Assembly: GCA_033297075.1 (NCBI GenBank)
Contig: MU858193.1
Span: 34,446-98,445 of the forward strand
Direction: 5' to 3'
DNA length: 64,000 nt
Source: Rhypophila decipiens
Lineage: Eukaryota > Ascomycota > Sordariomycetes > Sordariales > Naviculisporaceae
Below the pieces are notes generated by a model. That model ran no database searches. It had not been told where the DNA came from and worked only from the letters and a program-made list of their open reading frames with translations. Every line of letters starts with the position of its first letter. Within the stretch, counting starts at the first letter, position 1. Below, one piece after another: positions 33,967 to 46,483 of this stretch. The position numbers and the translations under genes were made by a program.

Positions 33967-36900
33967 TCACTCTTCATCCAAGTAATAATCCACCCCTACC
34001 CTCCTCATCCCCGAGGCACCTACAACATCCCCAAAGACATATCTCTTCCCCATCGCATTCAACAGCTTGTCCCGCTCTTTCCTGCCCATCAAGCTCGTTC
34101 CTTCAAAGTCCCCGAGCAGCTTCGCATCACGGACATAGTAAACACACGCGCCAATCGTATCCGGTCTCACAGGTAAATAACACTGCGAGTATTTCGCCGG
34201 GATTTTCCATCTTCCTCTGGTCATCATCCCCGTGAGCCTCCTCCAGCCCGGTATCGAGCTAAGGAGAACCAGTATCATGTACGCCAAAAATACAATTGCC
34301 ATCCAGGTACAGAACTCATGCATTTTCCACGTGACCGTATTACGAAATGGAATGTTGGAGAATAATATGGGCGTGAACTTGGCCAAGAGCGCGGCGAGAG
34401 CTATGTTGAATGAGTGAATATCTCGGGTACGAAAAGACCGCCAGAGTCCAACAAAGACGTTGGACGGCGGCGAGAGGTTGAATGAGGATTTTGCTGGCTG
34501 CGAGTCACTTGCTAGTCTCTGGTAAAGCTGGGATTCCGACACCTCTAACGTAGGAGTGCAGTTCAACTTGTTAGCTCCATGTTTCTAATCGTTGTGACGA
34601 GATTGTCGGGCTTACGATTAAAGTAATACTCCCAAAAGCTGCTTACAGCAGTGCCAAACCCCGTGAACAGAACACGGACGCCAAACGACTGGCTGTCCAT
34701 GAATCTCTCAAAGGGGGTATCCAATAACGTAACCTCGTAGTAGAGTATCAAAATAAAGAGCCCTGTAATGAGCACCAGCGCGAGGATACGAACCAAGAGC
34801 TGGCGGGTCTCTGGGACAAGTCCGCTCCAGATTCGGGATATGTACCGTGATACTGTAGCTTTTCGCTTTTGTGGTGGACTTTTCGTCGTGATCCGAACCG
34901 ACCCACCATTCATCTCATCCACAGGTTGCTCCTTGACCACCAGAATTCCATACCGCTCGCCAGGTCCGCTTTCCGAACCCTTGAAATAGCCGAGTTTAAA
35001 CCTCATTCCCGCCAGCTCGTTCTGCATCTCCCCGTCTGGCATGTACTTGCCATCAACGTAAACCGGGAATTGCTTCCTCACCACCTCGGCAATCCCAGTC
35101 TGATCACTCTCATCGCATGATCTGATCCCCGACAGCGGTGGTTCGTGCAGCGCTGCCGCCAACCCCGCAACCGCCGCCACGTTCCACGGTTCGCTCGCCA
35201 CACCGCTCTCCGATTTCTTGAGTAAAAGTCCCATCCACATGATGACCACAGCCATCCCAGCCAAGATCCCCTCGGCGAACCTGATGGGATAAATACTTTT
35301 CCTAAGGCCATATGCACACTCGGGATCCGTCGTCAAGTCAGATATCATGCCTAGCTGAGCACAGCTCACTTTGGAAAACTCAAGCCTCAGAATCTCGCTA
35401 CTCATCGGAACAAGCACAATCGACAAAACTCCCAGAATGAGGTTGAGCAGTGGTAGCGGGTCGTTAAATGCGCGCAGGAATCGTAAGCTTGTCCTCGGAG
35501 CGGAACAGAATATATTCCCGCCGCCGCGGGGGAGACAGATCGAGTCTCCTGCCCCGGCACCTCCCTTGTGGCCAGAAACAGAATGACACATGGCGCGAAA
35601 GGGCAAGAGTGAGTTGATGCTGGCCGTGAATATCCCAACTGGAATGCTGAGCAGAGTGGCCAGGAGCACTGGGACGAGCGAGGCCAGATGGTAATCAGCC
35701 TCGGATCGTAGATTGGAGAATGAGTCGTGGATGTCTGGGGGTATGGGCCCCGTAGGCGGACGATGCGGCACACCTGGGTGCCATCCTCCTCCGGCTGTCT
35801 GCGGGCCGGAGGGGTTCGCTGCCCGCGTCCCGCCTGTTGCCGGTGAGGTCTGTGGCAATAGTACGGTGTGGCTGTCCACTGTAATTGTGATTATCGACGG
35901 TGGGCTGGGGAATGAGTGGCTCGAAGCGGACCTACTCGACTCGGCCGAGAGGACTCTGGTCATTTGTGTTGTGGTTTGGGGGCTGAGGTGAGAAGCCGCA
36001 GTATTGCCGTCACTGTTGTTAATTGGTTCAGCAAGGGCTGCATCATTCCGCTGGGTTGGGGTTGTAGCTGTGTTTTGAGCAGGTTCCTCGGCCGTTTGAA
36101 TAGGATCGGGTCTTGTTCTGGATTGTCCGTCCAAGGATAAGCCGGTTGACAGGGCCAGGTTGGATCGCGTAGTTGTGGAAATCAATGTCCTTTGTGATTC
36201 TGGCCTCGAGTTAGATGCAGACAGGGACGAAAGCTGAGAGCTGCTTGTCACGGATATTGGGACCTTGATGGGGACTGTCTTGGAGCTAGATATTCCCTGA
36301 CTTTTCGATTCCGAGACAGGAGGCGCAGAAGAGAGGCTGGACGTGGACGTTCCTGGACTCGAACTAGAAGCAATAGTTTCAGAAGAGAAAGTGTTGCTGG
36401 AACCCGTTGAGCTAGATTGGTGTTCGGAACTCGTCGAGCTCGGCATGGTGGACAATCTTGTCGTCGACGTCACACTCGGTTCGGCTGACATGCCTGTGCT
36501 AAACATGGTGCTCGTCTCGGTTGGCAGGCTTGTAGTCGACATCACACTCGTTGGACCAGTTGTTTGCGGCTCCGGCTTGGACATTGGCAGGGTCCACCAT
36601 ACTGTAGAATATATTGTCCGCGTCTCGGTGCAGGGAATAGGGGACTCAGAAGAAGGGAGCCACGAAGACGTAGGGCTGAAGTTATAAAGTTCCTCCCAGC
36701 AGGGATTGGTGTCTTTCTGGCCATTCAACCATGTCTGTGATATGCCTGTGGAAAGTGACCCGTCTGACCCGGTGCTATTACCTTGCCGAACCCATCTTGC
36801 ATCTCTGTTGTGGCAGTCCGAATCTCCAAGGGTAATAGGATATTGCCTTGGACATTAGTTTCAGGGTATAACCAGAAACCACTTGTTGGAAGTGGCGGGG

Positions 36901-38278
36901 TTGTGTCCGACCAGACCTGGAGAGGTTGGAAGTCCCAGCCTTCGAACGGCAGCAAAGTCTGAGCGACCTTCTTGGTTTTGTAGGCATTGGCTGACACCAG
37001 AAGCAGCATGGCCTCCTCGCAGCCCTTGTCGTTGGTCCTCCACAGGCCACGACCCCATTCATTGTTACTTGCGTCTACAGCATCGATGTCACACGGACAC
37101 CATGATTGGTCATCAGTTGAAAAAAAGTCAAAGTATTCCCGCAAATCGGCTTGATGGTACAGCATATAACCGGAACCAAAGCCCACGGGTCCGAACACCT
37201 TTATGATTTGCCAGTTCGGGGCACCCAAGCCACAATATCGCCTTGCCCAGTTGCCGGGAGTAGGGAAGCTTTCTTCTGGTGGACGGGGATCCGGTGTTGG
37301 GTCTGGAGCCATTGCAAGCCGTAAAAAGCCGTCGTTTTTTGTGCCCGTGCTTGACAGATGTGCAGCTGTCGAGGTAGTTGCTGTCGCCTGGATGGCGCTC
37401 TTCAAAACAGCCTCCGCCGAGAGTGGAGGTACACGTTCTTGAATTCCGGTCGGTGGGCTGAAATCGAGTGCCCTGTAGTGAAGTGGTGGCAGATCTCTGA
37501 GCTCGTATTCCACAAAAGCAAAAATGCCTGCGATCAGACACAGCAGAAGAACCTGAAATGGCCACCGAAGAGGGACTGGTAGGTAACCCGGTATCGGCTT
37601 GTCGCCGAGCTCACGTGGTACTGATTCTGATCTGGGATGGACCTTCCTTTGCTCGTTTGGTGTTGCGGACCTTGCGGCCGGCATCACATATCCGTCAGCG
37701 GGGATAGTCTCGGTTCTGACTGCGGATAAGGTTTGCAGCTCGATATCATCTTGGTACCCATCTGCGATTGGACAAACTGTCTCTCGTGGTTCTGATAATG
37801 CATGGCCTTTCAAGTTGATCTCACTCGCACTTGAGGAGGTCGACGCTGGCAGAGGCGAAACAAGTTGAGACGAATTTGACCCTAAGCCACTGGCTGTGCT
37901 GCTACAACGTTCGGAGTGACTCAAACTCGTTCTTTCCTTGACAGGTTTGACCATAGTTTGTGGGTCGCCTGCTTCAAGTTCCGTGCGGATAGATATCTGC
38001 CTCTTACTGCTTGGCGTAGGTGCTGGAGCAGTGAGGACCCGCCGCGGAACATCACAAAGAGGCCCGAGAATAGCCATCGACAGTCGCGAGTCGATGGACT
38101 CATAATCTGTGAAGGTGTCCGGGGCCAAAAGTCCATCCGTTCTTTGAGTCCAATTAGTCCGATTTCGTCCATAATTGGCAAGCTCGGTCTGAGACTGGGC
38201 AGCATCGAAGAAGTCCTGAGTACGATCAGACTCGCTATCATTGCAGCTGCTTGACATCTTAACAGACTTACTTTCCAT
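33967..38278 (-). CDS. DUF3433 multipass membrane protein with Ser/Thr-rich region
   Basis: Three exons: 38278-36782, 36734-34616 and 34544-33967. The introns are 47 nt (gtaata...acag, phase 0) and 71 nt (gtaagc, CTAAC branch, ttag; phase 1), giving about 1397 residues. An ATG at 38257 is an alternative start. Order: a polar N-terminal cytosolic region (about 1-240), a first TM (FQVLLLCLIAGIFAFVEYEL), an extracellular stretch with the GNWARRYCGLGAPNWQ segment, then about 200 residues of mucin-like Ser/Thr (STTSLPTETSTMF and onward). Next comes DUF3433 with TM helices (HLASLVPVLLATLLSIPVGI, IYPIRFAEGILAGMAVVIMW, LVRILALVLITGLFILILYY). The family signature SFWEYYFN... LYQRLASDSQPAKSSFNLSP and FTPILFSNIPF closes it. 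Members are uncharacterised, perhaps plasma-membrane proteins. The heavy O-glycosylation is inferred. Confidence 0.85.
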
Positions 38279-40118
38279 ACCACAAAAACATTCAAGGCGA
38301 GGACGATAACCAAAGCATCTCGCCAAAGGCCCCAGGGCCAACACGGGTTTTATTCTTCTTGCTTCTTTCCTAATGGTGCCAGTCTTTACGGTCCATGATA
38401 CCCAGCCCTACGTCCTCAGTTCTTTTGTTGTTGCATCAATGCAGGTCATTTGCCATGTGGTTGAGCCTAGGCATACTCCTTCGTCAGAGTTGGGGGCCAG
38501 TGATACCACATTGCCAATAAAACGGGCTATGTATAACATATGTATATTACTTTTCATTTCCGACCCCCAGGCTGCAACCCTTTTCATAAAGAAATCCAAT
38601 CTATTTACAGCCCCCAAAGCCCTGAGATGCAACCCCAGGCCTAAACTTCGCCGGACGTCCCTTTACTATGACCACTCAGTTACATCCCAAGTATGCGGGC
38701 CTCAGTCGAAATGTAACTGATGACAATTTGGATATTCTGGCTCGAAAAGATCGACTCGAGTTTGTACTTTCAGTTCAAATCCACACCAACTGGTCTATCC
38801 CATCGCCACTCTTGGCAACCGCAAAAGACCTCACTCTCCACAATACAGCTTCTTCCATTAGTATTGCAAGACTCTGTCCTTCTTGTGGTGGAATGTGCTT
38901 GGAGAAGTCAGACTCAATTCAACCGCTTCTGACCCGAGTTATTGCCTGTTTGGAACGCACAATGTGTACCTTGTGTACTTGACCACGAACACTTCGTCAA
39001 GTCAAAGACATGATGCCTTTGCCCATATCGACGGTCATCGCATTCCATTTTGGTCAGTTTCCGTTGCCGGATAAAACCAGACTCTCTCGCCCCTGACCAT
39101 TCTTAAAAGTAAATATTTACAAGCTCTGCGTTGTCATGGAAATGCCGTCCACTAAAAAAGCAAGATCCCGATCTGATAAGATGCCCGCAGCTCAAAGGTG
39201 ACTCTTCGATCTTACTACTCCGATTTCCAGAGAATCGGAAACCGTAATATCCGAGACAACTAACTACCTTGCATTGCTGATCTGATTACCTTCGGACCAG
39301 GTCGCCACTCACATCGAGACCACATGGTTTGCAGCTAGGAGTGTACGGATTCGAGTTAAGTTGTCATGGTATCCTGATCGCGGCGAGATTTCTTTGTCCT
39401 CCAAGCTGGCTAGTCTATGTATTATGTAACTCGGCTCAGAGTCCTGCTCGGATGCTCAGATGGGCGGACCTGCAATGTTCTGATTGCGGAAGTTGCCGCC
39501 TCGTGGGAGTTCTTTGTTAGAAAATGCCCATCGGGAGCAGCCCTGGTCAACGTGGTGGCGTGAGCTCCCCGGGACTGAGCTATATCCGGTGATAGAGCTC
39601 ATTACCTGATCTGGAAAGTACGACGGACCGTGGGCTGAATGGGAGGTGCCGAGCGAGAGCTCTTGGTTTTCCCCTTAGAATGCCAAGACGAACGTCCACG
39701 TGGACGAGTTTTGGCTCCGGCCCGCCCGGCGCCTTGACCGAAGATAACAAAGAGCTCCGGGATACAGTTCGAACAATTGTTGGGTTGGCGCATCGGAACG
39801 GATGGGCTGAAAGGATCGAAGGAGCTCTCTTGACGACTGCCACGCGGGTTATGCCACGTCTTGATTGGAGGCGTTACGAGCCCGGGCTTGAATATTGTTT
39901 GTGTTTGCCACGTGGGTGCCACATCGTCACTATCGATCGTCTACATTACGTACAAAGATCCGTACTGGATATCCAGAACTCTTAACATGCCCGCCCGTCC
40001 ATGTCCCGCTTCTTCTTAGAACCGCACTCATTCCCGCATTGCTGCACGCCGTCTGGACACTTTTTGCACTCGGCATCACCCACAATTTGTTGAAGTCGCA
40101 GATTTCGTCAAAGTTGCA
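38279..40118. other. divergence/3' region between the DUF3433 gene and the Cys-rich gene
   Basis: About 1.8 kb containing the DUF3433 promoter and the Cys-rich gene's 3' end. Two overlapping opposite frames of about 100 codons at 39602-39985 have no recognised domain and no conservation argument, so I do not call a gene. Confidence 0.45.
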
Positions 40119-41500
40119 CTATATATGCCCAAGATCAAACAACTGGTCAGTGTTGGTCGGTAGATCAGTCCGTGTATTTGTCAAGGAATTTACCGCAACT
40201 GTGTATGGGACGCAGCCACAAGCCTCGTGGTTGATGACTGGAACACATTGATTAACACCTCCTCCAACGTCACAAATCCCGTAGAAGTTGTCGGAAGCAT
40301 CCTTCTCGGTGCACAAGCAAACTATATGGTCGGAACAATAGGAGTTGGCGGGACACTGTGGTGGAGTGTTGCGTTAACCTTGTTTCGTGCGTAATATAAA
40401 AGCTCCCGAGAAAATACACAGATAGTGAGGAGCACTTACGGTACGGCCACATGTGCCACAGTTATTGTTGTCCTCGCCAGCCACGACAGGCCTGTCGTCG
40501 CAGCATATCTCGGATTTTCTTGAATCGCACTGTACACATATAACAACGTTAGCAAAGTCAACTCCGTGGCTTAGATCAAGATACGAGAAAAAAGAAAACC
40601 AGGAATATCTTTTGTTGTATTCAACTTACAAAAGTGCACCCGCAAGGATACCAGGGTGCGCGGTCTCTCTTCTCCACACACTCGCCATCGCAGAGCGGGT
40701 GATTCGCAGGGCACGAACATGGCGGATCGGCGCAGGTGCACTCGTGGTTGACACAGTCAAAGCTCTCGTCACACTTGCCAGTTGTCAGCTTCAGTTCGTC
40801 GTAAGATACATCGGCGCAATTATCAGGCACATGAGCCCCCGAAACCTACCTGCTTGCTACACTTGCCACAATGGTCGGTAGTCTCGGGGATACATTCGTG
40901 GTCGCAATACAGCTCGTGCGCTCCGCACTTGCACTTGTTGTTGACGCACTGAGAGGTATCCTTGCACTATATCACAGAGAATCTTGGTCAGATCGAGAAG
41001 AAATCACAAGGGGAATGTCAAGGAAGACTCACCTCTCGTCCACACTTCCCACAGTTGTAATCATCGCTCTCGGCACACTCCCCGTCGCACTCGACGTACC
41101 CTTCCTCGCAGACACATTTCCCGTTGACGCAGATCGAGCTTGGATCGCACTTGAACGGACAAGATTTTCAAAAACATTTTCTCTCTCGCCAGGAAGAAGT
41201 TGGACTTACAGTCTGCCCACACGCACCACAATTATCCGGATCGATCTGGAAATCGACACAATCCGGGACTCGTTCTTGCTGATCGAAGCATAACCTCAAC
41301 GGCCGGATACAAAGGCCGTCGAGATTAGGTCGGCGCTGGAAACGCGGTCCACGGAATGCGCGATGTGGTCTTCGGCCTCGTCCAGGGCCAAGAAAGTCAC
41401 CACCTCCACCTCCACCTCGGCCTGGTCTGCCTCCTTGGCCGTGCACAAAACCTGACAGCAGGCAGATACTGGCCAGAATGATGACGGCAAGGTTCTTCAT
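40119..41500 (-). CDS. secreted cysteine-rich modular repeat protein (Stig1/EGF-like CGxCG modules)
   Basis: Six exons, all joined in phase 0: 41500-41210, 41149-41033, 40966-40850, 40773-40630, 40529-40440 and 40355-40119. The introns are 60, 66, 76, 100 and 84 nt. The product has about 331 residues with a signal peptide (MKNLAVIILASICLLSGFVHG) and a Gly/Arg-rich spacer (GGRPGRGGGGGGDFLGPGRG). The repeats have the pattern DNCGxCGxx | CxxxxxCVNxxCxC...CDxxC. Every exon after the first opens with a Cys codon, and most donors follow a CGxCG motif, so each exon is roughly one module. Exons 2 and 3 are both exactly 39 codons. The last exon has a different Cys pattern (CPANSYCSDHIVCLC). The DxxNCGxCG motif is shared with plant Stig1 and many bacterial secreted Cys-rich proteins. 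Function unknown; an extracellular binding or wall role is inference. Confidence 0.8.
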
Positions 41501-43290
41501 GGTGACAGTGAAGTCCGATGACTTGCAGGTTTCTGGAACATGACAACGGGGCGCAATATGCATGGTATAAAAGCCCTTTGCCAGGGATGACCTTGTTTTG
41601 CTTGACTTTGTGGAATGTGGGCGTTGATAAACTTGTGGTCTCGCGGTCTCAGCTGAATTCCAACCTGCTTCTATGGCCGTCTTACCGAGACATCTTCACC
41701 GGTAAGGGGCGATGACCGCGGGGTTTAAAGGAGGTGAACCATGCCATGTTACTGCAAGGTCCCGCACGTTGAATATATACACAAGCACTTGTTAAATGAT
41801 GGGCTTATTCTTCGTTCAAGTCTTGGAGTTTGAGCCGAGCATCAAGCCACTGATATAAATGCGCAGAATACCCAGAGACCAGACATCTACAAGGAAAGAT
41901 AGGCAGCTCCTTGTAGGTGCAGGTTATGGTAATGCCAAGCGAGCTGTCAGAGAAACAGCCAAATTCATCAGATGATGGAGACGGGATGTTGACAGAAGAA
42001 TTCCACAAAACAAGCTTCATCAAAAGAAATGGAGATCCCAGCATGCTTTCCAAGGAAAAAAAAAGTCATAAAATTGATTTCCACCGAACCAGTCTGACGT
42101 CACCGTCATTCGAGACTGAGTGTGGTTCAATACCAATATGGCATGTCAGGGGTCGCAAATGGCGCGACACGAAAAGTCAAGAACTCCCTTCACTTCGAGA
42201 CGCTGAACTGGCCCAAGAAACATGGGAAAATCGAAATTTCCCATGGATTCCCCATCCCCTTCAGGAGTGGGATTCTGACATGTTTCCCACCCTTTCCCAC
42301 CAGCACCTTGCCCCTTTCTGCCCCTTTCCCCTACACGACCCTGATGCAATCCACTGAACAAACACTTTTGGATGGGCAGTGTCGTGTACCCAAACCCAAA
42401 CCAAATCAACATGGCTGCCTTCATTTCACGCAGCAACAATAAAAAAGATGAATCATCCTAGCATGGGGGTAAAACATCGCACTGGGGCTTGGCTCTCCGC
42501 TGGTGAGCTTGTCGTTTAAGCTTCTCTTGGCACTGCACTGAAAGAAAAGCTTGGGGCGGTGTTTTAGTGGATGCGGCTCTGTTTGGGACAGGGGTATCTC
42601 CGCCAAAGGGCGCCTGTGGGGTTACAGCAGAACGTCGCCTCGGTACCTGAAGCTACGACCCCTGGCCGGGGTCTGGGTGGGCGTAAAACCGGATGGACCT
42701 CCTGTCCAAATCAGCAACCGTCTCAAGTTTGAGGATCGGAGACGACCAAGTCCACCATGACCCTCGTCAGCACCATGAGGCAGCCAATCACAACATGTTA
42801 TCCAGTGTAAGATCGACGGGTTCGCTTTGCGTTTCTTTTGCACATCCGGTATCCGTTGCTCCTCTCTTTCGTCCCCCTGGGTTGCATTTTTGCTTGCACT
42901 TCCTCTGATCCCTTCCCCTGGACTGCATGTGGACATGCTAGGCATGCTGCTATCCCTTTTTCGTAAGTGATTGTTTCGGTCTGGTCTTTTCTTGTGTTCC
43001 TGCTGTCATCTTTTATTTTTCTTCCATTTCCTCTTCTCTTGCATGAATTCATTCTCTTCCCTCTCTTGTTCTCACTATTCCTCTTGGTAATCACTCCCGT
43101 TCTTTCCTCTTCGTCATCGCTGGTCGGTTTGTTCGCTGGTCGCTTTTTCTTCGATTCATTCATTTCCGATACCCGCATCGCTCGCTGGTCGAATTTTACA
43201 CTCTTTGACCAGCTCATTTCATCATTCTCTCACCGACCACGACGAAATCACCAAACCGCTCCTTATCCCAAACATCACAGCAACACCAAA
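41501..43290. other. intergenic region with pyrimidine-rich leader
   Basis: About 1.8 kb without a supported gene. The last 330 bases (42960-43290) are strongly CT-rich, in keeping with a transcribed leader of the small membrane protein gene. A 146-codon plus-strand frame at 41917-42357 has no domain. Confidence 0.5.
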
Positions 43291-43560
43291 ATGGGTGCCA
43301 ATCTCTCCAATCTCGTCGAAGAGGACAAGTCCAAGATCGCCCTCACCGGGCCCGATCGCCAAGCCGACATCATCCTCGGCATCATCTGGGCTCTGTGCAT
43401 CTACGGTATCGCCATGATCTGGTGTGCTGTATCTCTGATCGGACGATGGGCCGGGCCACATGGGGAAAGGGGAGTCAACATGTTTTCGGTCTTGGCGGCC
43501 TTTATATTATCAGCTGGGTGGCCTGTCGTTCTCGTCTATCTGGTCATGAACCCCGCGTAG
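43291..43560 (+). CDS. small two-pass membrane protein, 89 aa
   Basis: ATG in an excellent context (acaccaaaATGGGT) with a long CT-rich leader, ending at TAG. The N-terminus is hydrophilic (MGANLSNLVEEDKSKIALTG) and begins MG, so N-myristoylation is conceivable. Two clear membrane helices follow: IILGIIWALCIYGIAMIWCA and FSVLAAFILSAGWPVVLVYL. They are joined by a short GPHGERG loop, with a very short tail (MNPA). I do not know the family. The size, context and helix hairpin look like a conserved small fungal membrane protein rather than a chance frame. Confidence 0.72.
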   Translation: MGANLSNLVEEDKSKIALTGPDRQADIILGIIWALCIYGIAMIWCAVSLIGRWAGPHGERGVNMFSVLAAFILSAGWPVVLVYLVMNPA

Positions 43561-45313
43561 GAGGAGCATCATCATCACAACAAGGCATCGTTGGATGGAT
43601 GCAGACGAGCGTGTTGGAGTCGAGGTCATCACCAATGACTTATATCTGTTCGACGACGGGGAGGCTTGCAGCATCACTTTCTTTCATAAGATGCACAACG
43701 GCGGAGGATAATACGGACGGGGCACGGTCGAGCAGGGTTTTGGATATCCCATCAAGTTGGACGACAATACAAACTGGAGGCGGCACTTTCGGAGGGGTCT
43801 AATGATGTTGGGTTCATCACATCGCTTTCGAGAGGCACATTCGACACTCAAAGGCAGCCAGGGACTCGGGGAGAGAGATGGAACTGGTTGCATGTGACGG
43901 GAACCAAGCGAGGACAATAAACCCGAAAATATCGAAATAACGTTATTTACAATGCATTTTCCTGTAATGCATGCAAGGATTGAGATTTCTTTTGGCCGGT
44001 GGGCAGGCGTTTGAGGGATTGGGGTTTTTCTTTTGTACTTCTTTTCTGATATCATTCTGCTTCTCTTGGATAGTCATGGTGTTTCCGACATGTTCAATAT
44101 TTACCAGTTTTGCGGGACCTTTTCTCCCCAGCTGAAGCAATTTTCCGTCGTCCTCGGACTTGTGATGGTCGCGACCGAAGACTGATGAGGAAGGGGCGTG
44201 GATAAATGCCAAGACCCGTGGGAAGGGGGACTGCCGGTTTCAGGTCCCTGGCTCGGCTAATTACCACCCACACCACACCCACACCACACCCACACCACAC
44301 CCTCACGACCCCTTGGGCTGGGCTGCTAGTACTGATTGGGATGAACCCAAACATCCGTGTAGATCGGAGCCAGCACGTGGAGGAGAGTCGATCTTTCACA
44401 TGTTGGGGAGCAGGAAAACATCAGAGGAGACCAGACGTCATTTGCTGGCCACGGGTTATTCGTCCTTGGATACTCCGGACGCGGTCATAGATCACGATGG
44501 TTATCAAGTCTGGCGAGCAGCTTCCTGCGAGCTGAGTCCAATGTGCAATCGCTACGGAGTAGTAAGTGAGTTTATATTCGTGGTTTTAAACAGAGAGGAA
44601 CCCGAAACGACACCACTCCCCTAGCCTGCCCGGGAAATGTGATAACAGATAACAGTCGGGCTCTATCCATGTCGACACTCAGATGCCACATTTTCCGCCA
44701 TCATCTCGGGACGGGTAGAGGAGGTACCGCACAGTCACCGTGTTAGTGAACTCTAAATCCGCCCGCAAATTTGGCCTGTCCACCCCAGCTGCACTAACAG
44801 AAGATTTCGACGTTCTTAATGGGGTACATCAGGTACATGGACCCAACCACTGGCTACCGCCACCGCGCTCCGGGTCACGCTTCAAGGCCTTCCGAGAGAA
44901 TCAAACTCGAATGGGCCGCGGTTCATGGGCTGATGTGGAGTTGGTGTTAGTCAAGTCTCAAGACAAGACCTCGCTCGCCACGGTACTAAGCGCCGGGCCA
45001 GTTTTCCGGGCCAGTCCATCACAACCTTATATAGAGACGATGGATTTATAGGATCCAGATGTTACAAAACAAAGTGGGCAAAATTCAGGATGTTGCACTG
45101 AAGGAGAGATGGTAAGTGATGTGCATTTCGTTGGGCAAATTAACCAGGTTTGGACATTTGCCCGTTTCGAACAAGGACAGTCGGTCTTGGCATATCACGA
45201 CCGGCAAGATGAAGCCATTATATGAGAGAAGGACCACCTACACGCAATGCATCAATTGAATCACGAGCAGTTTAGTTTTCCAATCACGAATAAGGACTTC
45301 TCTCATACTGAAA
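43561..45313. other. intergenic region
   Basis: About 1.75 kb with no supported gene. It holds a three-unit 11-bp tandem repeat at 44269-44301. Open frames up to about 130 codons on both strands lack recognisable features. Confidence 0.5.
44269..44301 (+). repeat. short tandem repeat, 3 x 11 bp (CACACCACACC)
   Basis: Three perfect consecutive copies of an 11-bp C/A unit, with partial copies on either side. A simple-sequence microsatellite or minisatellite. Confidence 0.9.
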
Positions 45314-46483
45314 ATGGTCACCATGCGTGAACTTACAGTGGCAGATGCATCATTCCTGCTACTTTGCACCTCCAGACACGGATCGTTCCAGCTCAGCCTC
45401 TCGACCGAGATTGGTCTCTACTTGGACATTAGTTCCGATGGGACCATTACAACCAGCCTAGAAAAGCCCAACTGTCGACCGAAAAGAAGACAGTCAGCCA
45501 CACCATACGCTCCTGTCTCACCAATCCGGAACAGCATCGATGCCATGATGCTCACTCCAACATCAGCAGTGGCTCCGGACTTTGCATTATTCTCTCCAAC
45601 AACTGGTCCCTGTTTTCCTCGTAGCGATACCCCACCTCTCACACCAAACGTCGACCGGGGCCCTTTATCAAGTCTGAGTGGCCACAAGCCGCTATCAGTC
45701 AAGACGATTCACCCGCCACCCATTCCGACAGCAGGACCAACTCCGCCAGCCAGTCCCGTTGCTCATGTCAAGTCTCAGCCAGCCTATAAATATCTCATAA
45801 CACCATATCATGTTTCCCCATCATCCTCTCTCCTATCAGATGGCACACCCTCCTACATATTGTACTCCCCCAACTGGCCAACCAACCCTCGCTCAAGCAC
45901 CCTCTCCTCTGTCTCCTCTGTCCCCTCCATCTTAAAACCTGAGGCCGCAAACAGCCCACGAAGCAGCGATGTTGCCACAGAGGCACCAGCCGAAATCATC
46001 GTCGGCGAGGAAGGCCTGGAAGCACGCTATTCCTCGTCTTCTCTCATCTCGTCAAACGGAGCTTCACTCCGTCCCGGCCCCGGATCCAAATGGCTAGAGA
46101 CCTACCATGACTGGGTCTCCCGCTCCAAACGGGCATATGCACGACAACGAAGGAGAGAATCTCGCCGAGCTAGCCACACTCTACACTGTGACAGCCACGG
46201 ACATCATACCCCAATGAACAAGAAGAGTTCGAAAGGCCCGTTCAAAGACGAGGGAGAAAGTACCCTCTGGATGGTCGAAGGTCTTTTGCTCTCTGCATGG
46301 CTATGCCTCCAAGGGGACTGTGCAGGTGTGGAATATGCACCGTGGGGTGTTACATCTGATCTTCAAGGTAACACCGAGCGGTCTGTCAATAGAGAGGCGG
46401 AAGATGAGCATATGTACACTTTGGAAAAGAATACTGTTGGGTGTGTGATTCGACATGCTCTAGATGGCTTAAGCTGGTGCTGA
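45314..46483 (+). CDS. Pro/Ser-rich hypothetical protein, 389 aa
   Basis: Single-exon frame from ATG 45314 to TGA, family not recognised. The first 50 residues are mixed (VADASFLLLCTSRHGSFQLS). Residues 55-250 are very rich in Pro, Ser and Thr, with repeated TP and SP pairs (PRSDTPPLTPN, PPIPTAGPTPPASPV) that could be proline-directed kinase sites in a disordered region. Then comes a more structured basic stretch (WLETYHDWVSRSKRAYARQR followed by RRESRRASH) and a hydrophobic patch (LWMVEGLLLSAWLCLQGDCA). No signal peptide or certain TM. Low-complexity composition could partly reflect C-rich DNA, but 389 codons without a stop and the late structured part favour a gene. Confidence 0.6.
   Translation: MVTMRELTVADASFLLLCTSRHGSFQLSLSTEIGLYLDISSDGTITTSLEKPNCRPKRRQSATPYAPVSPIRNSIDAMMLTPTSAVAPDFALFSPTTGPCFPRSDTPPLTPNVDRGPLSSLSGHKPLSVKTIHPPPIPTAGPTPPASPVAHVKSQPAYKYLITPYHVSPSSSLLSDGTPSYILYSPNWPTNPRSSTLSSVSSVPSILKPEAANSPRSSDVATEAPAEIIVGEEGLEARYSSSSLISSNGASLRPGPGSKWLETYHDWVSRSKRAYARQRRRESRRASHTLHCDSHGHHTPMNKKSSKGPFKDEGESTLWMVEGLLLSAWLCLQGDCAGVEYAPWGVTSDLQGNTERSVNREAEDEHMYTLEKNTVGCVIRHALDGLSWC

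Noticed and set aside
33783..33977. N-terminal extension of the F-box protein to an upstream ATG
   Set aside because: It would overlap the DUF3433 3' end and adds no domain; the ATG at 33782 sits right before the F-box.
39602..39985. two overlapping about 100-codon opposite frames
   Set aside because: Arg/Pro-rich chance-like composition and no recognisable motif on either strand.
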